Shown here: positions 1 through 14,621 of the stretch, piece by piece
Layout of the letters: the number at the start of each line of letters is the position of its first letter
Position numbering within the stretch: the stretch's first letter is position 1
Assembly: GCA_040954595.2 (NCBI GenBank)
Contig: CM082582.2
Coordinates: 434,001 to 498,000 of the forward strand
DNA: 64,000 nucleotides
Source of the DNA: Balanoglossus misakiensis
Lineage: Eukaryota; Hemichordata
Direction of reading: 5' to 3'
Program-made: the position numbers and the translations under genes
Notes under the pieces: model-generated
Told to the model about the DNA's origin: nothing
Databases searched by the model: none
The model's input: only the letters and a program-made list of their open reading frames with translations

Positions 1-1573
1 AAAGAGTTTATTTTTTATGATTTTTTAAAAATGTACCATTTTGTCAAAATATGGCCAAAATGGCTATTTTTTCTTGAATTCCGTCAATATCTCTGCATTT
101 TTGGAGTGGTGGAAAGTTTTAACATACAATCAACATGTCATATATGATCAGGGCACCAAATTCGAAGAACGAAGGTTTTTTTATTTTATTTTTCTAAAAA
201 TGACATTTTCAAGGAAAATTTGGTAAAACGCAATTTTGTCTGCAGTAAGCCAAATTAGACGGTCTTTTGTGGAATTTGTATCGATATATATATACGAAGA
301 GCATTCTATACTCCATCAGATTTCCGAAAATGTAGAAAACAGGTATTTTTTGTAATTTTCAAAAATTTACCATTTTGACCAAATTGTGGTTAAAATTGTT
401 ATTTTCGTGTTGAATGCCGCCAGTGTCACTGCTTTTAAAAGTCATAAAAACTTTTAACATGCAAGCAATTGCTTATATATGATCAGGCCACCGAATTAAA
501 AAAATAAAGAATGTTTTGCCTAAAAATGACCTTTTTGGTGCAAAAACGAATAAAACGCAATTTTCGTATTAAATCAGCTCATTCAGAGTGCATTTTTTAT
601 AATCAGCACCATTTTTACATATATTGGAAATTTCATACATCATCAGATATCCAAATATGAAAAAATGATTTAGATTTTAGATGATTGTCTAAAATTAGCT
701 GATATCTAATAAATGTAGTATTGAACCGTTCTGTCCCCCCCCCCCCCTACATTATATGCGGTACGCCGATGTCAGCTTACCCGGCAGTACTGCAGGCCGT
801 GCCCCCAAATAACGTCGGTGTTTGAAACGCCCTGGTTAAATTCGGGCTTTCTCTATAAATTGACAGGCAATAATGCAGTCCTACCCGAACAAATGTCGAG
901 TGTTGACCCGCTGTGACTTTCCCTCTTCGGTTTGCCCGAATTAGCCAACGTCTCTGTACTAATGTGTCGGGTCTTTTGCAGAGCCAGGCCGAAGGAAATC
1001 CGACTTGATCACCGTTGCTAACGAACGCTAGAGTCTGTCATGGTGTGCCGGGGTTTTAGTCGAGCCAGGCCGTAGGAGATCTGACTTGATCATCGTGGTC
1101 AATGTACGCGTGTTTCCGCTCTGAAGTGCCGGGGCTTCAGCTAAACCATGCCGTAGGAAATCCGACGTAATCACCGATGATAACTTACGCCAGTCTGTGT
1201 CATATAGAGCCGGTGCACCAGCCAAGTCACGCCGTAGGAAATCTGACTTGATCAACGTGGTCACTGTACGCCTGTTTCTGCTCTAGAGTGCCGGGGCTTC
1301 ATCTGAGCCAGGCCGTAGGAAACCCGACGTGATTACCGTTGTTAACTTACGCCAGTCTGTGTCCTATATATAGTGCCGGGGCATCAGCCGTGCCAGGCCG
1401 AAGGAAATGTGAGTAGATCAACGTGGTCTCTGTACGCGTGTTTCTGCTCTAGAGTGCCGGGGCTTTATCCAAGCCATGCCGTAGAAAATCTGACTTGATC
1501 ACCGTTGCTAACGTACGATAGTGTCTGTCATATTGTGACGGAGATGCTGTAGGAAATCTGAGTTGATGAACGG
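1..1573 (+). repeat. Satellite unit 0 (partial, left edge)
   Basis: The window opens inside monomer A1. A2, A3, the poly-C tract (about 737-749), the linker and the 81-bp repeats follow. Several late 81-bp copies are missing: near 1545-1555 the sequence jumps from the start of one copy into the terminal copy. Shares private variants with unit 13 about 25.1 kb away. Confidence 0.9.
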
Positions 1574-3293
1574 GAATTCAATGTTAGAAAACTCGTGTAG
1601 AAAGTATCTCTACCCGTTTGAAATTAAGAAAAGAATTTATTCTTATTTTTTTTCTAAAAATGACATTTTCAAGGAAAATTTGGTAAAACGCAATTTTGTC
1701 TGCAGTGAGCCAAATTAGATTGTCTTTTGTGGAATTTGTGTCGATATATACATACGAAGAGCATTCTATACTCCATCAGATTTCCGAAAATGTAGAAAAC
1801 AGGTATTTTTTGTAATTTTCAAAAATTTACCATTTTGACCAAATTATGGCTAAAATTGTTATTTTCGTGTTGAATGCCGCCAGTGTCACTGCTTTTAAAA
1901 GTCATAAAAACTTTTAACACACAAGCAATTGTTTATATATGATCAGGTCACCGAATTAAAAAAAATAAAGAATGTTTGGCCTAAAATTGACCTTTTTGGC
2001 GCAAAAACGAATAAAACGCAATTTTGTATTAAATAACCTCATTCAGAGTGCATTTTTTTTATAATCAGCACCATTTTTACATATAATGGAAATTTCATAC
2101 ATCACCAGATATCCAAATATGAAAAAATGATTTAGATTTTAGATGATTGTCCAAAATTAGCTGATATCTAATAAATGTAGTATTGAACCGTTCTGTTCCC
2201 CCCCCCCTCCCCTACATTATATGCGGTACGCCGATGTCAGCTTACCCGGCAGTACTGCAGGCCGTGCCCCCACCTAACGTCGGTGTTTGAAACGCCCTGG
2301 TTAAATTCGGGCTTTATCTATAAATTGACAGGCAATAATGCAGTCCTACCCGAACAAATGTCGAGTGTTGACACGCTGTGACTTTCCCTCTTCGGTTTGC
2401 CCGACTTAGCCGACGTCTTTGTACTAGAGTGTCGGGTCTTTTGCAGAGCCAGGCCGAAGGAAATCCGACTTGATCACCGTTGCTAACGAACGCTAGTGTC
2501 TGTCATGGTGTGCCGGGGTTTTAGTCGAGCCAGGCCGTAGGAGATCTGACTTGATCATCGTGGTCAATGTACGCGTGTTTCCGCTCTAAAGTGCCGGGGC
2601 TTCAGCTAAACCAGGCCGTAGGAAATCCGACGTAATCACCGTTGATAACTTACGCCAGTCTGTGTCATATAGAGCCGGTGCACCAGCCGAGTCACGCCGT
2701 AGGAAATCTGACTTGATCAACGTGGTCAATGTACGCCTGTTTCTGCTCTAGAGTGCCGGGGCTTCAGCTGAGCCAGGCCGTAGGAAACCCGACGTGATTA
2801 CAGTTGTTAACTTACGCCAGTCTGTGTCCTATATATAGTGCCGGGGCATCAGCCGTGCCAGGCCGAAGGAAATGTGAGTAGATCAACGTGGTCTCTGTAC
2901 GCGTGTTTCTGCTCTAGAGTGTCAGGGCTTTAGCAAAGCCATGCCGTAGGAAATCTGACTTGATCAACGTTGCTAGCGAACGCTAGTGTCTGTCATAGTG
3001 TGCCGGGGTTTTAGTCGAGCCAAGCCGTAGGAGATCAGACTTGATCAACGTGGTCTCTGTACGCGTGTTTCTGCTCTAGAGTGCCGGGGCTTTATCCAAC
3101 CCATGCCGTTGAAAATCTGACTTGATCACCGTTGCTAACGTACGCTAGTGTCTGTCATATTGTGACGAGATTTAGCCGAGCCAGGCCGTAGAAAAATCGA
3201 CTTGTTCAACGTTATCAGTGTGCAACTGTTTCTGCTCTAGAGTGTCAGGGTTTTAGCCGACTTATGCTGTAGGAAATCTGAGTTGATGAACGG
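1574..3293 (+). repeat. Satellite unit 1 (1720 bp, A1 deleted)
   Basis: About 330 bp shorter than the standard unit. At about 1648 the head of A1 joins directly to the head of A2, removing one 330-bp monomer; the junction lies in a T-rich stretch common to both. It shares an interrupted poly-C tract and several point variants with unit 10. Confidence 0.9.
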
Positions 3294-5343
3294 GAATTCA
3301 ATGTTAGAAAACCCGTGTGGAAAGTATCTCTACCCGTTTGAAACTAAGAAAAGAATTTATTCTTATTTATTTTTTAAAAAAGACAATTTTTCGAAAACAA
3401 GTCGAAAATGGTAATTTTGTCTTGGGTGATTCAAATTATACCACATTTTCTGGAATTTGCAGCACTTTTTACAAGAGAACGACACTTCATGCTCCATAAT
3501 ATTTCCGAAAATGAAGAAAAGAGTTTATTTTTTATGATTTTTTAAAAATGTACCATTTTGTCAAAATATGGCCAAAATGGCTATTTTTTCTTGAATTCCG
3601 TCAATATCTCTGCATTTTTGGAGTGGTCGAAAGTTTTAACATACAATCAACATGTCATATATGATCAGGGCACCAAATTCGAAGAACGAAGGTTTTTTTA
3701 TTTTATTGTTCTAAAAATGACATTTTCAAGAAAAATTTGGTAAAACGCAATTTTGTCTGCAGTGAGCCAAATTAGACGGTCTTTTGTGGAATTTGTATCG
3801 ATATATATATACGAAGAGCATTCTATACTCCATCAGATTTCCGAAAATGTAGAAAACAGGTATTTTTTGTAATTTTCAAAAATTTACCATTTTGACCAAA
3901 TTGTGGTTAAAATTGTTATTTTCGTGTTGAATGCCGCCAGTGTCACTGCTTTTAAAAGTCATAAAAACTTTTAACATGCAAGCAATTGCTTATATATGAT
4001 CAGGCCACCGAATTAAAAAAATAAAGAATGTTTTGCCTAAAAATGACCTTTTTGGTGCAAAAACGAATAAAACGCAATTTTGTATTAAATCAGCTCATTC
4101 AGAGTGCATTTTTTATAATCAGCACCATTTTTACATATATTGGAAATTTCATACATCATCAGATATCCAAATATGAAAAAATGATTTAGATTTTAGATGA
4201 TTGTCCAAAATTAGCTGATATCTAATAAATGTAGTATTGAACCGTTCTGTCCCCCCCCCCCCTACATTATATGCGGTACGCCGATGTCAGCTTACCCGGC
4301 AGTACTGCAGGCCGTGCCCCCAAATAACGTCGGTGTTTGAAACGCCCTGGTTAAATTCGGGCTTTCTCTATAAATTGACAGGCAATAATACAGTCCTACC
4401 CGAACAAATGTCGAGTGTTGACCCGCTGTGACTTTCCCTCTTCGGTTTGCCCGACTTAGCCAACGTCTTTGTACTAATGTGTCGGGTCTTTTGCAGAGCC
4501 AGGCCGAAGGAAATCCGACTTGATCACCGTTGCTAACGAACGCTAGTGTCTGTCATGGTGTGCCGGGGTTTTAGTCGAGCCAGGCCGTAGGAGATCTGAC
4601 TTGATCATCGTGGTCAATGTACGCGTGTTTCCGCTCTAAAGTGCCGGGGCTTCAGCTAAACCATGCCGTAGGAAATCCGACGTAATCACCGTTGATAACT
4701 TACGCCAGTCTGTGTCATATAGAGCCGGTGCACCAGCCGAGTCACGCCGTAGGAAATCTGACTTGATCAACGTGGTCAATGTACGCCTGTTTCTGCTCTA
4801 GAGTGCCGGGGCTTCAGCTGAGCCAGGCCGTGGGAAACCCGACGTGATTACCGTTGTTAACTTACGCCAGTTTGTGTCCTATATATAGTGCCGGGGCATC
4901 AGCCGTGCCAGGCCGAAGGAAATGTGAGTAGATCAACGTGGTCTCTGTACGCGTGTTTCTGCTCTAGAGTGCCAGGGCTTTAGCCAAGCCATGCCGTAGG
5001 AAATCTAACTTGATCAACGTTGCTAACGAACGCTAATGTCTGTCATAGTGTGCCGGGGTTTTAGTCGAGCCAAGCCGTAGGAGATCAGACTTGATCAACG
5101 TGGTCTCTGTACGCGTGTTTCTGCTCTAGAGTGCCGGGGCTTTATCCAACCCATGCCGTAGAAAATCTGACTTGATCACCGTTGCTAACGTACGCTAGTG
5201 TCTGTCATATTGTGACGGAGATTTAGCCGAGCCAGGCCGTAGAAAAATCGACTTGTTCAACGTTACCAGTGTGCAACTGTTTCTGCTCTAGAGTGTCAGG
5301 GTTTTAGCCGACTTATGCTGTAGGAAATCTGAGTTGATGACGG
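3294..5343 (+). repeat. Satellite unit 2 (2050 bp, complete)
   Basis: Standard-length unit with A1, A2, A3, poly-C near 4250, linker and the full set of 81-bp repeats. Very similar to units 3 and 4, with which it shares most private variants. Confidence 0.93.
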
Positions 5344-7394
5344 GAATTCAATGTTAGAAAACCCGTGTGGAAAGTATCTCTACCCGTTTGAAACTAAGAA
5401 AAGAATTTATTCTTATTTATTTTGTAAAAAAGACAATTTTTCGAAAAAAAAGTCGAAAAATTGCAATTTTGTCTTGGGTGATTCAAATTATACCGCCTTT
5501 TCTGGAATTTGCAGCACTTTTTACAAGAGAACGACACTTCATGCTCCATAATATTTCCGAAAATGAAGAAAAGAGTTTATTTTTTATGATTTTTTAAAAA
5601 TGTACCATTTTGTCAAAATATGGCCAAAATGGCTATTTTTTCTTGAATTCCGTCAATATCTCTGCATTTTTGGAGTAGTCGAAAGTTTTAACATACAATC
5701 AACATGTCATATATGATCAGGGCACCAAATTCGAAGAACGAAGGTTTTTTTATTTTATTTTTCTAAAAATGACATTTTCAAGAAAAATTTGGTAAAACGC
5801 AATTTTGTCTGCAGTGAGCCAAATTAGACGGTCTTTTGTGGAATTTGTATCGATATATATATACGAAGAGCATTCTATACTCCATCAGATTTCCGAAAAT
5901 GTAGAAAACAGGTATCTTTTGTAATTTTCAAAAATTTACCATTTTGACCAAATTGTGGTTAAAATTGTTATTTTCGTGTTGAATGCCGCCAGTGTCACTG
6001 CTTTTAAAAGTCATAAAAACTTTTAACATGCAAGCAATTGCTTATATATGATCAGGCCACCGAATTAAAAAAATAAAGAATGTTTTGCCTAAAAATGACC
6101 TTTTTGGTGCAAAAACGAATAAAACGCAATTTTGTATTAAATCAGCTCATTCAGAGTGCATTTTTTATAATCAGCACCATTTTTACATATATTGGAAATT
6201 TCATACATCATCAGATATCCAAATATGAAAAAATGATTTAGATTTTAGATGATTGTCCAAAATTAGCTGATATCTAATAAATGTAGTATTGAACCGTTCT
6301 GTCCCCCCCCCCCTACATTATATGCGGTACGCCGATGTCAGCTTACCCGGCAGTACTGCAGGCCGTGCCCCCAAATAACGTCGGTGTTTGAAACGCCCTG
6401 GTTAAATTCGGGCTTTCTCTATAAATTGACAGGCAATAATACAGTCCTACCCGAACAAATGTCGAGTGTTGACCCGCTGTGACTTTCCCTCTTCGGTTTG
6501 CCCGACTTAGCCAACGTCTTTGTACTAATGTGTCGGGTCTTTTGCAGAGCCAGGCCGAAGGAAATCCGACTTGATCACCGTTGCTAACGAACGCTAGTGT
6601 CTGTCATGGTGTGCCGGGGTTTTAGTCGAGCCAGGCCGTAGGAGATCTGACTTGATCATCGTGGTCAATGTACGCGTGTTTCCGCTCTAAAGTGCCGGGG
6701 CTTCAGCTAAACCATGCCGTAGGAAATCCGACGTAATCACCGTTGATAACTTACGCCAGTCTGTGTCATATAGAGCCGGTGCACCAGCCGAGTCACGCCG
6801 TAGGAAATCTTACTTGATCAACGTGGTCAATGTACGCCTGTTTCTGCTCTAGAGTGCCGGGGCTTCAGCTGAGCCAGGCCGTGGGAAACCCGACGTGATT
6901 ACCGTTGTTAACTTACGCCAGTTTGTGTCCTATATATAGTGCCGGGGCATCAGCCGTGCCAGGCCGAAGGAAATGTGAGTAGATCAACGTGGTCTCTGTA
7001 CGCGTGTTTCTGCTCTAGAGTGCCAGGGCTTTAGCCAAGCCATGCCGTAGGAAATCTAACTTGATCAACGTTGCTAACGAACGCTAATGTCTGTCATAGT
7101 GTGCCGGGGTTTTAGTCGAGCCAAGCCGTAGGAGATCAGACTTGATCAACGTGGTCTCTGTACGCGTGTTTCTGCTCTAGAGTGCCGGGGCTTTATCCAA
7201 CCCATGCCGTAGAAAATCTGACTTGATCACCGTTGCTAACGTACGCTAGTGTCTGTCATATTGTGACGGAGATTTAGCCGAGCCAGGCCGTAGAAAAATC
7301 GACTTGTTCAACGTTACCAGTGTGCAACTGTTTCTGCTCTAGAGTGTCAGGGTTTTAGCCGACTTATGCTGTAGGAAATCTGAGTTGATGACGG
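5344..7394 (+). repeat. Satellite unit 3 (2051 bp, complete)
   Basis: Standard unit. It shares a private variant in A2 near 5915 with unit 4 (near 7966), evidence of a recent tandem duplication of neighbouring units. Confidence 0.93.
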
Positions 7395-8956
7395 GAATTC
7401 AATGTTAGAAAACCCGTGTGGAAAGTATCTCTACCCGTTTGAAACTAAGAAAAGAATTTATTCTTATTTATTTTGTAAAAAAGACAATTTTTCGAAAAAA
7501 AGTCGAAAAATTGCAATTTTGTCTTGGGTGATTCAAATTATACCGCCTTTTCTGGAATTTGCAGCACTTTTTACAAGAGAACGACACTTCATGCTCCATA
7601 ATATTTCCGAAAATGAAGAAAAGAGTTTATTTTTTATGATTTTTTAAAAATGTACCATTTTGTCAAAATATGGCCAAAATGGCTATTTTTTCTTGAATTC
7701 CGTCAATATCTCTGCATTTTTGGAGTGGTCGAAAGTTTTAACATACAATCAACATGTCATATATGATCAGGGCACCAAATTCGAAGAACGAAGGTTTTTT
7801 TATTTTATTTTTCTAAAAATGACATTTTCAAGAAAAATTTGGTAAAACGCAATTTTGTCTGCAGTGAGCCAAATTAGACGGTCTTTTGTGGAATTTGTAT
7901 CGATATATATATACGAAGAGCATTCTATACTCCATCAGATTTCCGAAAATGTAGAAAACAGGTATCTTTTGTAATTTTCAAAAATTTACCATTTTGACCA
8001 AATTGTGGTTAAAATTGTTATTTTCGTGTTGAATGCCGCCAGTGTCACTGCTTTTAAAAGTCATAAAAACTTTTAACATGCAAGCAATTGCTTATATATG
8101 ATCAGGCCACCGAATTAAAAAAATAAAGAATGTTTTGCCTAAAAATGACCTTTTTGGTGCAAAAACGAATAAAACGCAATTTTGTATTCAATCAGCTCAT
8201 TCAGAGTGCATTTTTTATAATCAGCACCATTTTTACATATATTGAAAATTTCATACATCATCAGATATCCAAATATGAAAAAATGATTTAGATTTTAGAT
8301 GATTGTCCAAAATTAGCTGATATCTAATAAATGTAGTATTGAACCGTTCTGTCCCCCCCCCCCCTACATTATATGCGGTACGCCGATGTCAGCTTACCCG
8401 GCAGTACTGCAGGCCGTGCCCCCAAATAACGTCGGTGTTTGAAACGCCCTGGTTAAATTCGGGCTTTCTCTATAAATTGACAGGCAATAATGCAGTCCTA
8501 CCCGAACAAATGTCGAGTGTTGACCCGCTGTGACTTTCCCTCTTCGGTTTGCCCGACTTAGCCAACGTCTTTGTACTAATGTGTCGGGTCTTTTGCAGAG
8601 CCAGGCCGAAGGAAATCCGACTTGATCACCGTTGCTAACGAACGCTAGTGTCTGTCATGGTGTGCCGGGGTTTTAGTCGAGCCAGGCCGTAGGAGATCTG
8701 ACTTGATCATCGTGGTCAATGTACGCGTGTTTCCGCTCTAAAGTGCCGGGGCTTCAGCTAAACCATGCCGTAGGAAATCCGACGTAATCACCGTTGATAA
8801 CTTACGCCAGTCTGTGTCATATAGAGCCGGTGCACCAGCCGAATCACGCCGTAGGAAATCTGACTTGATCAACGTGGTCAATGTACGCCTGTTTCTGCTC
8901 TAGAGTGTCAGGGTTTTAGCCGACTTATGCTGTAGGAAATCTGAGTTGATGAACGG
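7395..8956 (+). repeat. Satellite unit 4 (1562 bp, six 81-bp repeats lost)
   Basis: The AT-rich half is complete, but the 81-bp array jumps near 8905 from its fourth or fifth copy straight to the terminal copy. The loss is about 486 bp, six times 81. This is the shortest complete interval in the window. Confidence 0.92.
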
Positions 8957-10684
8957 GAATTCAATGTTAGAAAACCCGTGTGGAAAGTATCTCTTCCCGT
9001 TTGAAACTAAGAAAAGAATTTATTCTTATTTATTTTGTTAAAAAGACAATTTTTCGAAAAAAGGTCGAAAATGGTAATTTTGTCTTGGGTGATTCAAATT
9101 ATACCACCTTTTCTGGAATTTGCAGCACTTTTTACAAGAGAACGACACTTCATGCTCCATAATATTTCCGAAAATGAAGAAAATAGTTAATTTTTTATGA
9201 TTTTTTAAAAATTTACCATTTTTGTCAAAATATGGCCAAAATGGCTATTTTTTCTTGAATTCCGTCAATATCTCTGCATTTTTGGAGTGGTCGAAAGTTT
9301 TAACATACAATCAACATGTCATATATGATCAGGGCACCACATTTGAAGAACAAAGGTTTTTTTATTTTTTTTTCTAAAAATGACATTTTCAAGGAAAATT
9401 TGGTAAAACGCAATTTTGTCTGCAGTGAGCCAAATTAGACGGTCTTTTGTGGAATTTGTATCGATATATACATACGAAGAGCATTCTATACTCCATCAGA
9501 TTTCCAAAAATGTAGAAAACAGGTATTTTTTGTAAATTTCAAAAATTTACCATTTTGACCAAATTGTGGCTAAAATTGTTATTTTCGTGTTGAATGCCGC
9601 CAGTGTCACTGCTTTTAAAAGTCATAAAAACTTTTAACATACAAGCAATTGCTTATATATGATCAGGCCACCGAATTAAAAAAATAAAGAATGTTTTGCC
9701 TAAAAATGACCTTTTTGGTGCAAAAACGAATAAAACGCAATCTTGTATTAAATCAGCTCATTCAGAGTGCATTTTTATAATCAGCACCATTTTTACATAT
9801 AATGGAAATTTCATACATCATCAGATATCCAAATATGAAAAGATGATTTAGATTTTAGATGATTGTCCAAAATAAGCTGATATCTGATAAATGTAGTATT
9901 GAACCGTTCTGTTTCTCCCCCCCCCCTACATTATATGCGGTACGCCGATGTCACCTTACCCGGCAGTACTGCAGGCCGTGCCCCCAACTAACGTCGGTGT
10001 TTGAAGCGCCCTGGTTAAATTCGGGCTTTCTCTATAAATTAACAGGCAATAATGCAGTCCTACCCGAACAAATGTCGAGTGTTGACCCGCTGTGACTTTC
10101 CCTCTTCGGTTTGCCCGACTTAGCCAACGTCTTTGTACTAGAGGGTCGGGTCTTTTGCCGAGCCAGGCCGAAGGAAATCCGACTTGATCACCGTTGCTAA
10201 CGAACGCTAGTGTCTGTCATGGTGTGCCGGGGTTTTAGTCGAACCAGGCCGTAGGAAATCTGACTTGATCAACGTGGTCAATGTACGCCTGTTTCTGCTC
10301 TAGAGTGCCGAGGCTTCAGCTGAGCCAGGCCGTAGGAAACCCGACGTGATTACCGTTGTTAACTTACGCCAGTCTGTGTCCTATATATACTGCCGGGGCA
10401 TCAGCCGTGCCAGGCCGAAGGAAATGTGAGTAGATCAACTTGGTTTCTGTACGCGTGTTTCTGCTCTAGAGTGCCAGGGCTTTAGCCAAGCCATGCCGTA
10501 GGAAATCTGACTTGATCAACGTTGCTAACGAACGCTAGTGTCTGTCATATTGTGACGGAGATTTAGCCGAGACAGGCCGTAGAAAAATCGACTTGTTCAA
10601 CGTTACCAGTGTGCAACTGTTTCTGCTCTAGAGTGTCAGGGTTTTAGCCGACTTATGCTGTAGGAAATCTGAGTTGATGAATGG
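8957..10684 (+). repeat. Satellite unit 5 (1728 bp, four 81-bp repeats lost)
   Basis: The AT-rich half is complete. Two separate losses of two 81-bp copies each are visible, near 10250-10270 and 10520-10545, where halves of non-adjacent copies are fused in register. Confidence 0.9.
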
Positions 10685-12735
10685 GAATTCAATGTTTAAA
10701 AACCTGTGTGGAAAGTGTCTCTACCCTTTTGAAACTAAGAAAAGAATTTATTCTTATTTATTTTGAAAAAATCACAATTTTTCGAAAAAAAGTCGAAAAT
10801 GGTAATTTTGTCATGGGTGATTCAAATTATACCGCCTTTTCTGGAATTTGCAGCACTTTTTACAAGAGAACGACACTTCATGCTCCATAATATTTCCGAA
10901 AATGAAGAAAAGAGTTAATTTTTTATGATTTTTTAAAAATTTACAATTTTTGTCAAAATATGGCCAAAATGGCTATTTTTTCTTGAATTCCGTCAATATC
11001 TCTGCATTTTTGGAGTGGTCGAAAGTTTTAACATACAATCAAAATGTCATATATGATCAGGGCACCACATTCGATGAACAAAGGTTTTTTTTTATTTTGT
11101 TTTCTAAAAATGACATTTTCAAGGAAAATTTGGTAAAACGCAATTTTGTCTGTAGTGAGCCAAATTGGCCGTTTTTTTGTGGAATTTGTATCGATATATG
11201 TATACGAAGAGCATTCTATACTCCATCAGATTTCCGAAAATGTAGAAAACAGGTATTTTTTGTAATTTTCAAAAATTTACCATTTTGACCGAATTGTGGC
11301 TAAAATTGTTATTTTCGCGTTGAATGCCGCCAGTGTCACTGCTTTTAAAAGTCATTAAAACTTTTAACATACAAGCAATTGTTTATATATGATCAGGTCA
11401 CCTAATTTAAAGAATAAAGAATGTTTTCCCTAAAAATGACCTTTTTGGTGCAAAAACGAATAAAACGCAATTTTGTATTAAATCAGCTCATTCAGAGTGC
11501 ATTTTTTATAATCAGCACCATTTTTACATATAATGGAAATTTCATACATCATCAGATATCCAAATATGAAAAAATGATTTAGATTTTAGATGATTGTCCA
11601 AAAGTAGCTGATATCTAATAAATGTAGTATTGAACCGTTCTGTCCCCCCCCCCTACATTACATGCGGTACGCCGATGTCAGCTTACCCATCAGTACTGCA
11701 GGCCGTGCCCACAACTAACGTCGGTGTTTGAAACGCCCTGGTTAAATTCGGGCTTTCTCTATAAATTGACAGGCAATAATGTAGTCCTACCGGAACAAAT
11801 GTCGAGTGTTGACCCGCTGTGACTTTCCCTCTTCGGTTTGCCCGACTTAGCCAACGTCTTTGTACTAGAGTGTCGGGTCTTTTGCAGAGCCAGGCCGAAG
11901 GAAATCCGACTTGATCACCGTTGCTAACGAACGCTAGTGTCTGTCATGGTGTGCCGGGGTTTTAGTCGAGCCAGGCCGTAGGAGATCTGACTTGATCATC
12001 GTGGTCAATGTACGCGTGTTTCCGCTCTAAAGTGCCGGGGCTTCAGCTAAACCAGGCCGTATGAAATCCGACGTAATCACCGTTGATAACTTACGCCAGT
12101 CTGTGTCATATAGAGCCGGTGTACCAGCCGAGTCACGCCGTAGGAAATCTTACTTGATCAACGTGGTCAATGTACGCCTGTTTCTGCTCTAGAGAGCCGG
12201 GGCTTCAGCTGAGCCAGGCCGTGGGAAACCCGACGTGATTACCGTTGTTAACTTACGCCAGTTTGTGTCCTATATATAGTGCCGGGGCATCAGCCGTGCC
12301 AGGCCGAAGGAAATGTGAGTAGATCAACGTGGTCTCTGTACGCGTGTTTCTGCTCTAGAGTGCCAGGGCTTTAGCCAAGCCATGCCGTAGGAAATCTGAC
12401 TTGATCAACGTTGCTAACGAACGCTAATGTCTGTCATAGTGTGCCGGGGTTTTAGTCGAGCCAAGCCGTAGGAGATCAGACTTGATCAACGTGGTCTCTG
12501 TACGCGTGTTTCTGCTCTAGAGTGCCGGGGCTTTATCCAAGCCATGCCGTAGAAAATCTGACTTGATCACCGTTGCTAACGTACGCTAGTGTCTGTCATA
12601 TTGTGACGGAGATTTAGCCGAGCCAGGCCGTAGAAAAATCGACTTGTTCAACGTTACCAGTGTGCAACTGTTTCTGCTCTAGAGTGTCAGGGTTTTAGCC
12701 GACTTATGCTGTAGGAAATCTGAGTTGATGAACGG
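10685..12735 (+). repeat. Satellite unit 6 (2051 bp, complete)
   Basis: Standard-length unit. It carries A2 variants (AT-rich start, then a short GC change near 11167) shared with unit 15, so these two distant units belong to one variant lineage. Confidence 0.92.
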
Positions 12736-14621
12736 GAATTCAATGTTAGAAATCCGTGTGGAAAGTATCTCTACCCGTTTGGAACTAAGAAAAGAATTTA
12801 TTCTTATTTATTTTGTAAAAAAACAATATTTCGAAAAAAAGTCGAAAATGGCAATTTTGTCTTGGGTGATTCAAATTATACCGCCTTTTCTGGAATTTGC
12901 AGCACTTTTTACAAGAGAACGACACTTCATGCTCCAAAATATTTCCGAAAATGAAGAAAAGAGTTAATTTTTTATGATTTTTCAAAAATTTACCATTTTT
13001 GTCAAAATATGGCCAAAATGGCTATTTTTCTTGAATTCCGTCAATATCTCAGCATTTTTGGAGTAGTCGAGAGTTTTAACATACAATCAACATGTCATAT
13101 ATGATCAGGGCACCAAATTCGAAGAACAAAGGTTTTTTTTTTTTTTTTCTAAAAATGACATTTTCAAGGAAAATTTGGTAAAACGCAATTTTGTCTGCAG
13201 TGAGCCAAATTAGACGGTCTTTTGTGGAATTTGTATCATTATATACATACGAAGAGCATTCTTTACTCCATCAGATTTCCGAAAATGTAGAAAACAGGTA
13301 TTTTTTGTAATTTTCAAAAAATTACCATTTTGACCGAATTGTGGCTAAAATTGTTATTTTCGTGTTGAATGCCGCCAGTGTCATTGCTTTTAAAAGTCAT
13401 AAAAAATTTTAACATACAAGCAATTGTTTATATATGATAAGGTCACCGAATTAAAAAAATAAAGAATGTTTTGACTAAAAATGACCTTTTTGGTGCAAAA
13501 ACGAATAAAACGCAATTTTGTATTAAATCAGCTCATTCAGAGTGCATTTTTATAATCAGCACCATTTTTACATATAATGGAAATTTCATACATCATCAGA
13601 TATCCAAATATGAAAAGATGATTTACATTTTAGATGATTGTCAAAAATTAGCTGATATCTGATAAATGTAGTATTGAACCGTTCTGTTCCCCCCCCCCCC
13701 CTACATTATATGCGGTACGCTGATGTCAGCTTACCCGGCAGTACTGCAGGCCGTGCCCCAACCTAACGTCGGTGTTTCAAACGCCCTGGTTATATTCGGG
13801 CTTTCTCTATAAATTGACAGGCAATAATGCAGTCCTACCGGAACAAATGTCGAGTGTTGACCCGCTGTGACTTTCCCTGTTCGGTTTGCCCGACTTAGCC
13901 AACGTCTTTGTACTAGAGTGTCGGGTCTTTTGCAGAGCCAGGCCGAAGGAAATCCGACTTGATCACCGTTGCTAACGAACGCTAGTGTCTGTCATGGTGT
14001 GCCGGGGTTTTGGTCGAGCCAGGCCGTAGGAGATCTGACTTGATCATCGTGGTCAAGGTACGCGTGTTTCCGCTCTAAAGGGCCGGGGCTTCAGCTAAAC
14101 CAGGCCGTAGGAAATCCGACGTAATCACCGTTGATAACTTACGCCAGTCTGTGTCATATAGAGCCGATGCACCAGCCGAGTCACGCCGTAGGACATCTTA
14201 CTTGATCAACGTGGTCAATGTACGCCTGTTTCTGCTCTAGAGTGCCGGGGCTTCAGCTGAGCCAGGCCGTGGGAAACCCGACGTGATTACCGTTGTTAAC
14301 TTACGCCAGTTTGTGTCCTATATATAGTGCCGGGGCATCAGCCGTGCCAGGCCGAAGGAAATGTGAGTAGATCAACGTGGTCTCTGTACGCGTGTTTCTG
14401 CTCTAGAGTGCCAGGGCTTTAGCCAAGCCATGCCGTAGGAAATCTGACTTGATCACCGTTGCTAACGTACGCTAGTGTCTGTCATATTGTGACGGAGATT
14501 TAGCCGAGCCAGGCCGTAGAAAAATCGACTTGTTCAACGTTACCAGTGTGCAACTGTTTCTGCTCTAGAGTGTCAGGGTTTTAGCCGACTTATGCTGTAG
14601 GAAATCTGAGTTGATGAATGG
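12736..14621 (+). repeat. Satellite unit 7 (1886 bp, two 81-bp repeats lost)
   Basis: Complete AT-rich half. Two 81-bp copies are missing near 14455-14465, where two copies with the same central sequence are fused in register. A long T run lies at about 13132-13148. Confidence 0.9.

Noticed and set aside
2824-2840. TATATATAG in the 81-bp array as a TATA box
   Set aside because: It is part of one 81-bp copy type and appears in nearly every unit without any downstream gene or initiator signal.
10950-11288. 112-codon frame spanning A1 and A2 of unit 6
   Set aside because: It arises only because small T-run length changes join two open stretches. Other units break it, and the composition is that of AT-rich satellite.
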